A stretch of DNA of 8,443 bases from Paracoccaceae bacterium (lineage in GTDB: Bacteria; Pseudomonadota; Alphaproteobacteria; Rhodobacterales; Rhodobacteraceae), in the NCBI GenBank assembly GCA_003511785.1, contig DOIS01000320.1, forward strand, positions 1 through 8,443, read 5' to 3'. Positions 6,467 through 8,443 of this stretch are shown in pieces. A program made the position numbers and the translations under genes. Within the stretch, counting starts at the first letter, position 1. Each line of letters opens with the position of its first letter. The notes under the pieces are model-generated. The model saw only the letters and a program-made list of their open reading frames with translations. It had not been told where the DNA came from and ran no database searches.

Positions 6467-7008
6467 GCGCGGGGCGCCTCATCGCCGTGGTCGGCCCCTC
6501 GGGCGTCGGCAAGGACAGCGTCATGGCCGGCATGGTGCGCGCCCGCCCCGACCTGCACCTGGTGCGCCGCGCGATCACCCGGCCGGCCGAGCCCGGCGGC
6601 GAGGATCACCGTCCGATGGCGCAGGCCGAGTTCGACCGCGCCGCGCGGGCGGGCGCTTTCTGCCTGCACTGGTCGGCGCATGGGCTGTCCTATGGCCTGC
6701 CCGCCGCGACGCTCGACGTGTTGCGCGCCGGGCGGGACTGCCTGGCCAACCTGTCGCGCAGCGCGCTGCCGCAGGCGGCGGCGGTGGTCCCGGCCCTCAA
6801 GGTGCTGAGCATCACCGCCGCGCCGGAAGTGCTGGCCCGGCGCCTGTCGGGGCGCGGGCGCGAGAGCGCGGCCCAGATCGCGGACCGGCTGGCGCAGGCG
6901 GGCAAACCCCTGCCGCCGGGGCTGGACGTGGTCGAGATCCATAATGACGGGCCGCTCGACGCGGCGGTTGCCGCGGCGCTGCGCGCGCTTCAACCGGAAA
7001 GGGCGTAG
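6463..7008 (+). CDS. phnN: PhnN, ribose 1,5-bisphosphate phosphokinase
   Basis: PhnN phosphorylates ribose 1,5-bisphosphate with ATP to give PRPP, the last step that returns the sugar to metabolism. The 181-residue protein is close to E. coli PhnN (185) and is a guanylate-kinase-like P-loop enzyme. Walker A is GPSGVGKDS at residues 11-19, preceded by the beta strand RLIAVV. LHLVRRAITRPAEPGGEDHR is the typical substrate-binding stretch, FCLHWSAHGLSYGLP follows, and RLSGRGRESAAQIADRL is the C-terminal lid-like segment. Its start overlaps phnL (ATGA). It ends at TAG 7006-7008, and its last 19 bases are shared with the 3' end of the oppositely oriented 2H phosphoesterase gene, so no room exists for a terminator between them. 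Confidence 0.94.
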   Translation: MSAGRLIAVVGPSGVGKDSVMAGMVRARPDLHLVRRAITRPAEPGGEDHRPMAQAEFDRAARAGAFCLHWSAHGLSYGLPAATLDVLRAGRDCLANLSRSALPQAAAVVPALKVLSITAAPEVLARRLSGRGRESAAQIADRLAQAGKPLPPGLDVVEIHNDGPLDAAVAAALRALQPERA

Positions 7009-7661
7009 CGTTGGATCAGCTCGAACCTTCCATCCGCGCGTTCGCCCATCAGCGCCACCTGGTCCAGCACGAAGGGCGCGGGCAAGGCGGGCAGACGCGC
7101 CTCCAGCAGCGCAACCCAGCGGGCGATCTCGGCCTGCGGCAAACGGCCGGTCAGGGTCATGTGGAACCGGAACTCCTCCATGACATAGGGATAGCCCCAG
7201 CGCGCCAGCAGCGCCTCCTGCCGATCCGACAATCGGGCCGCGCGGCGGCGGGCCAACTCCGCCTCCGAGGCGGGCGCGCGGAAGCCGTCCAGCCCGCGCA
7301 CGCAGGCCGCCGCGACCCGGTCGATCCCGGCGGCGTCTCCCTCGGGCGTCAGCGCCAGGAACCGGCCCAGCCGCGACAGGCGCAGGCCCGAAGCACTTGC
7401 CGGGGCGCACTCGGCGGCAAGCGCCGCCACCGCGCGGTCGAGCGCCGCCGCGTCGCGGCCCGCGGCCAGGCGGAAGGGCGGTTTGAGCGTGGCATGAAAG
7501 CCGTATTTGCGCGGTGTCATCGTCACGTCATCCAGCCCGGGCAGGTCGGGCTGATCGCCGGGCCGGCCATGCGCCGCGTCCCAACCCAGCCAGGAGGCGC
7601 CGAAATCGGCCAGCGGGCCCTCCGGCGGCATGTAGTAAATCGCAAAACGGGTGTATGACAT
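6990..7661 (-). CDS. DUF1045-type 2H phosphoesterase of phosphonate operons
   Basis: The 223-residue protein belongs to the 2H phosphoesterase superfamily, with two H-x-T-L motifs: His56-Ala-Thr-Leu (context KYGFHATLKPPF) and His167-Met-Thr-Leu (FRFHMTLTGRLP). The N-terminus TRFAIYYMPPEGPLADFGAS and the segment ARWGYPYVMEEFRFHMTLTG are typical of the DUF1045 family, found almost only with C-P lyase genes. 2H enzymes open cyclic phosphodiesters, so a reasonable role is hydrolysis of ribose 1,2-cyclic phosphate 5-phosphate, the PhnJ product, in place of PhnP; this is inference from family and context. The ATG at 7661-7659 was chosen over longer forms because AAAGGAG lies five bases upstream and the similarity begins there. 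It faces phnN with a 19-base overlap and diverges from phnM. Confidence 0.9.
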   Translation of the reverse strand: MSYTRFAIYYMPPEGPLADFGASWLGWDAAHGRPGDQPDLPGLDDVTMTPRKYGFHATLKPPFRLAAGRDAAALDRAVAALAAECAPASASGLRLSRLGRFLALTPEGDAAGIDRVAAACVRGLDGFRAPASEAELARRRAARLSDRQEALLARWGYPYVMEEFRFHMTLTGRLPQAEIARWVALLEARLPALPAPFVLDQVALMGERADGRFELIQRYALSG

Positions 7662-7666
7662 GAATT

Positions 7667-7673
7667 CTCCTTT
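7667..7673 (-). promoter_or_regulatory. Ribosome binding site of the 2H phosphoesterase gene
   Basis: On the minus strand AAAGGAG is followed by five bases and the ATG at 7661. It is the strongest Shine-Dalgarno sequence of the window and decides the start of this gene against longer in-frame options that run back into phnM. Confidence 0.85.
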
Positions 7674-7683
7674 CGCCGCGACC

Positions 7684-7717
7684 CATCTGCGCGAGACCGA
7701 TGACAGTGCCATGTCAG
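7684..7717 (-). promoter_or_regulatory. Putative Pho box and -10 region for the 2H phosphoesterase gene
   Basis: Minus-strand bases 7717-7700 read CTGACAT-GGCA-CTGTCAT, two 7-bp direct repeats spaced by four bases. They match the PhoB consensus CTGTCAT-N4-CTGTCAT at 13 of 14 positions. Ten bases further downstream is CAGATG (7689-7684), a poor match to TATAAT but at the distance expected in PhoB-activated promoters, where the Pho box replaces the -35. The predicted transcript would start shortly before the AAAGGAG of the 2H phosphoesterase gene. The box covers the phnM start codon on the other strand. Confidence 0.55.
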
Positions 7718-8443
7718 AGACGCTGCACCTTGCCAATGCCCGGCTGGTCCTGCCCGACCGCGAGATCACCGGTTCTCTCGTGATCGAGGACGGCCGGATC
7801 GCGGCCATCGAAGAGGACGACCGCGTCCCCACCGGGGCCCTGGACTGCCGGGGGGATTACGTGCTGCCGGGGCTGGTCGAGCTGCACACCGACAATCTCG
7901 AACGCCATATCGAGCCGCGCCCGGCGGTGGACTGGCCGCACCTCCCCGCGCTGCTGGCCCATGACGGCGAATTGGCCTCGACCGGGATCACAACGGTGTT
8001 CGACGCGCTGCGCGTGGGCTCGATCCACAGCCCCGAAGCGGGTTACGGCGCCTATGCGCGGCAACTGGCCGACGAGATGCTGGCCGCGCGCGCGGCGGGC
8101 CATTTCAGGATCAGCCACTACCTCCACCTGCGCGCCGAGATCTGTTCGGAAACCCTGCTGGAGGAGATGCGCGCCTTCGGCCCCGCCGACCGCGTGGGCA
8201 TCGTCAGCCTGATGGACCACACGCCCGGCCAGCGCCAGTTCCGCGACCTCTCGGCGCTCAAGACCTATGTCGCGAAGAAGCGCGGCATGAGCGACGCGCA
8301 ATTCGCCGAGCACGTGGCCAATCTCAAGGACATGCAGCGCCGCTATGGCGAGCCGCACCTGAAGGGGGCGGTGGCCGAGGCGCGCCGCTATGGCGCGGTG
8401 CTGGCCAGCCATGACTACACGACCGAGGCGCAGGTGGCCGAGT
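7711..8443 (+). CDS. phnM: PhnM, ribose 1-phosphonate 5-triphosphate diphosphohydrolase (partial, 5' part)
   Basis: PhnM is a metal-dependent amidohydrolase-superfamily enzyme that removes pyrophosphate from ribose 1-phosphonate 5-triphosphate, making the substrate of PhnJ. About 244 codons (of roughly 380 in the family) are in the window and the frame stays open to the edge. Diagnostic stretches are LVLPDREITGSLVIEDGRI, the metal-site region LPGLVELHTDNLERHIEPRP (His59, Asp61, His66), GITTVFDALRVGS, SLMDHTPGQRQF, and AVLASHDYTTEAQ near the edge. ATG 7711 was chosen because E. coli PhnM aligns from just after it. An in-frame ATG at 7660 would add 17 residues without similarity. Neither start has a good ribosome binding site. 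The gene diverges from the 2H phosphoesterase with 49 bases between the start codons, so its transcript must begin within or before that gene. Confidence 0.95.
   Translation, partial: MSETLHLANARLVLPDREITGSLVIEDGRIAAIEEDDRVPTGALDCRGDYVLPGLVELHTDNLERHIEPRPAVDWPHLPALLAHDGELASTGITTVFDALRVGSIHSPEAGYGAYARQLADEMLAARAAGHFRISHYLHLRAEICSETLLEEMRAFGPADRVGIVSLMDHTPGQRQFRDLSALKTYVAKKRGMSDAQFAEHVANLKDMQRRYGEPHLKGAVAEARRYGAVLASHDYTTEAQVAE

Noticed and set aside
6388..7410. 340-codon reverse frame across phnL, phnN and the phosphoesterase
   Set aside because: It runs out of frame across three well-supported genes and has no domain of its own.
7629..7665. AT-richer patch as a phnM promoter
   Set aside because: TATGAC (7654-7659) is a possible -10 but there is no matching -35 at the right distance, and the composition is explained by Tyr/Phe/Ile codons of the reverse gene.
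7660..7710. Longer phnM from an in-frame ATG at 7660
   Set aside because: It would add 17 residues with no counterpart in E. coli PhnM and has no ribosome binding site; the ATG also coincides with the start codon of the reverse gene. ATG 7711 fits the family better, though neither start has a good Shine-Dalgarno sequence.
1..8443. CRISPR arrays, tRNA or rRNA genes, insertion sequences, attachment sites
   Set aside because: No spaced repeats, tRNA-like cloverleaf, transposase frame or long terminal repeats were seen on reading through; the window is almost fully occupied by coding sequence.

Overview
This window is most of a carbon-phosphorus (C-P) lyase gene cluster for phosphonate use, from a high-GC alphaproteobacterium. 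The Rhodobacterales (Roseobacter/Rhodobacter group) fit best: base composition is very GC-rich, most codons end in G or C, the order is phnG-H-I-J-K-(corA)-L-N, and accessory genes typical of alphaproteobacterial phn clusters are present (a GntR-type PhnF, a hexapeptide acyltransferase, a DUF1045/2H phosphoesterase). The taxonomic placement is inference.

Layout. Bases 1-227 hold the C-terminal end of a hexapeptide-repeat acyltransferase on the + strand. It converges on phnF (231-956, - strand), a GntR/UTRA repressor gene that starts with TTG. The 81-bp divergent gap 957-1037 carries a plausible phnG promoter and a tandem repeat that looks like the PhnF operator. From 1038 the + strand runs without a real break: phnG, phnH, phnI, phnJ, phnK, a CorA-family transporter gene, phnL and phnN (to 7008). 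Almost every junction is a TGATG or ATGA overlap, so this is one polycistronic, translationally coupled operon. The one exception is a 70-base spacer between phnI and phnJ, which holds an 8-bp hairpin and a 25-codon reading frame overlapping both neighbours. On the - strand, 6990-7661 encodes a DUF1045-type 2H phosphoesterase whose 3' end overlaps phnN. phnM then starts at 7711 on the + strand and leaves the window incomplete.

How the genes work together (family knowledge). PhnG, PhnH, PhnI and PhnL attach a phosphonate to the ribose of ATP, displacing adenine. PhnM removes pyrophosphate to leave the 5-phosphate form. PhnJ, a radical-SAM enzyme within the PhnGHIJ core, breaks the C-P bond and yields a ribose 1,2-cyclic phosphate. 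A cyclic phosphodiesterase opens it (PhnP in E. coli; the 2H phosphoesterase here is a candidate substitute), and PhnN phosphorylates ribose 1,5-bisphosphate to PRPP. PhnK docks on the core as an ABC-type ATPase. No phosphonate uptake genes (phnCDE) or phnP are visible here.

The least ordinary points are the CorA-family gene inserted between phnK and phnL with overlaps at both ends, a near-perfect Pho box reading towards the 2H phosphoesterase and overlapping the phnM start, the fully antisense position of that phosphoesterase between two genes of one pathway, and the structured phnI-phnJ spacer.
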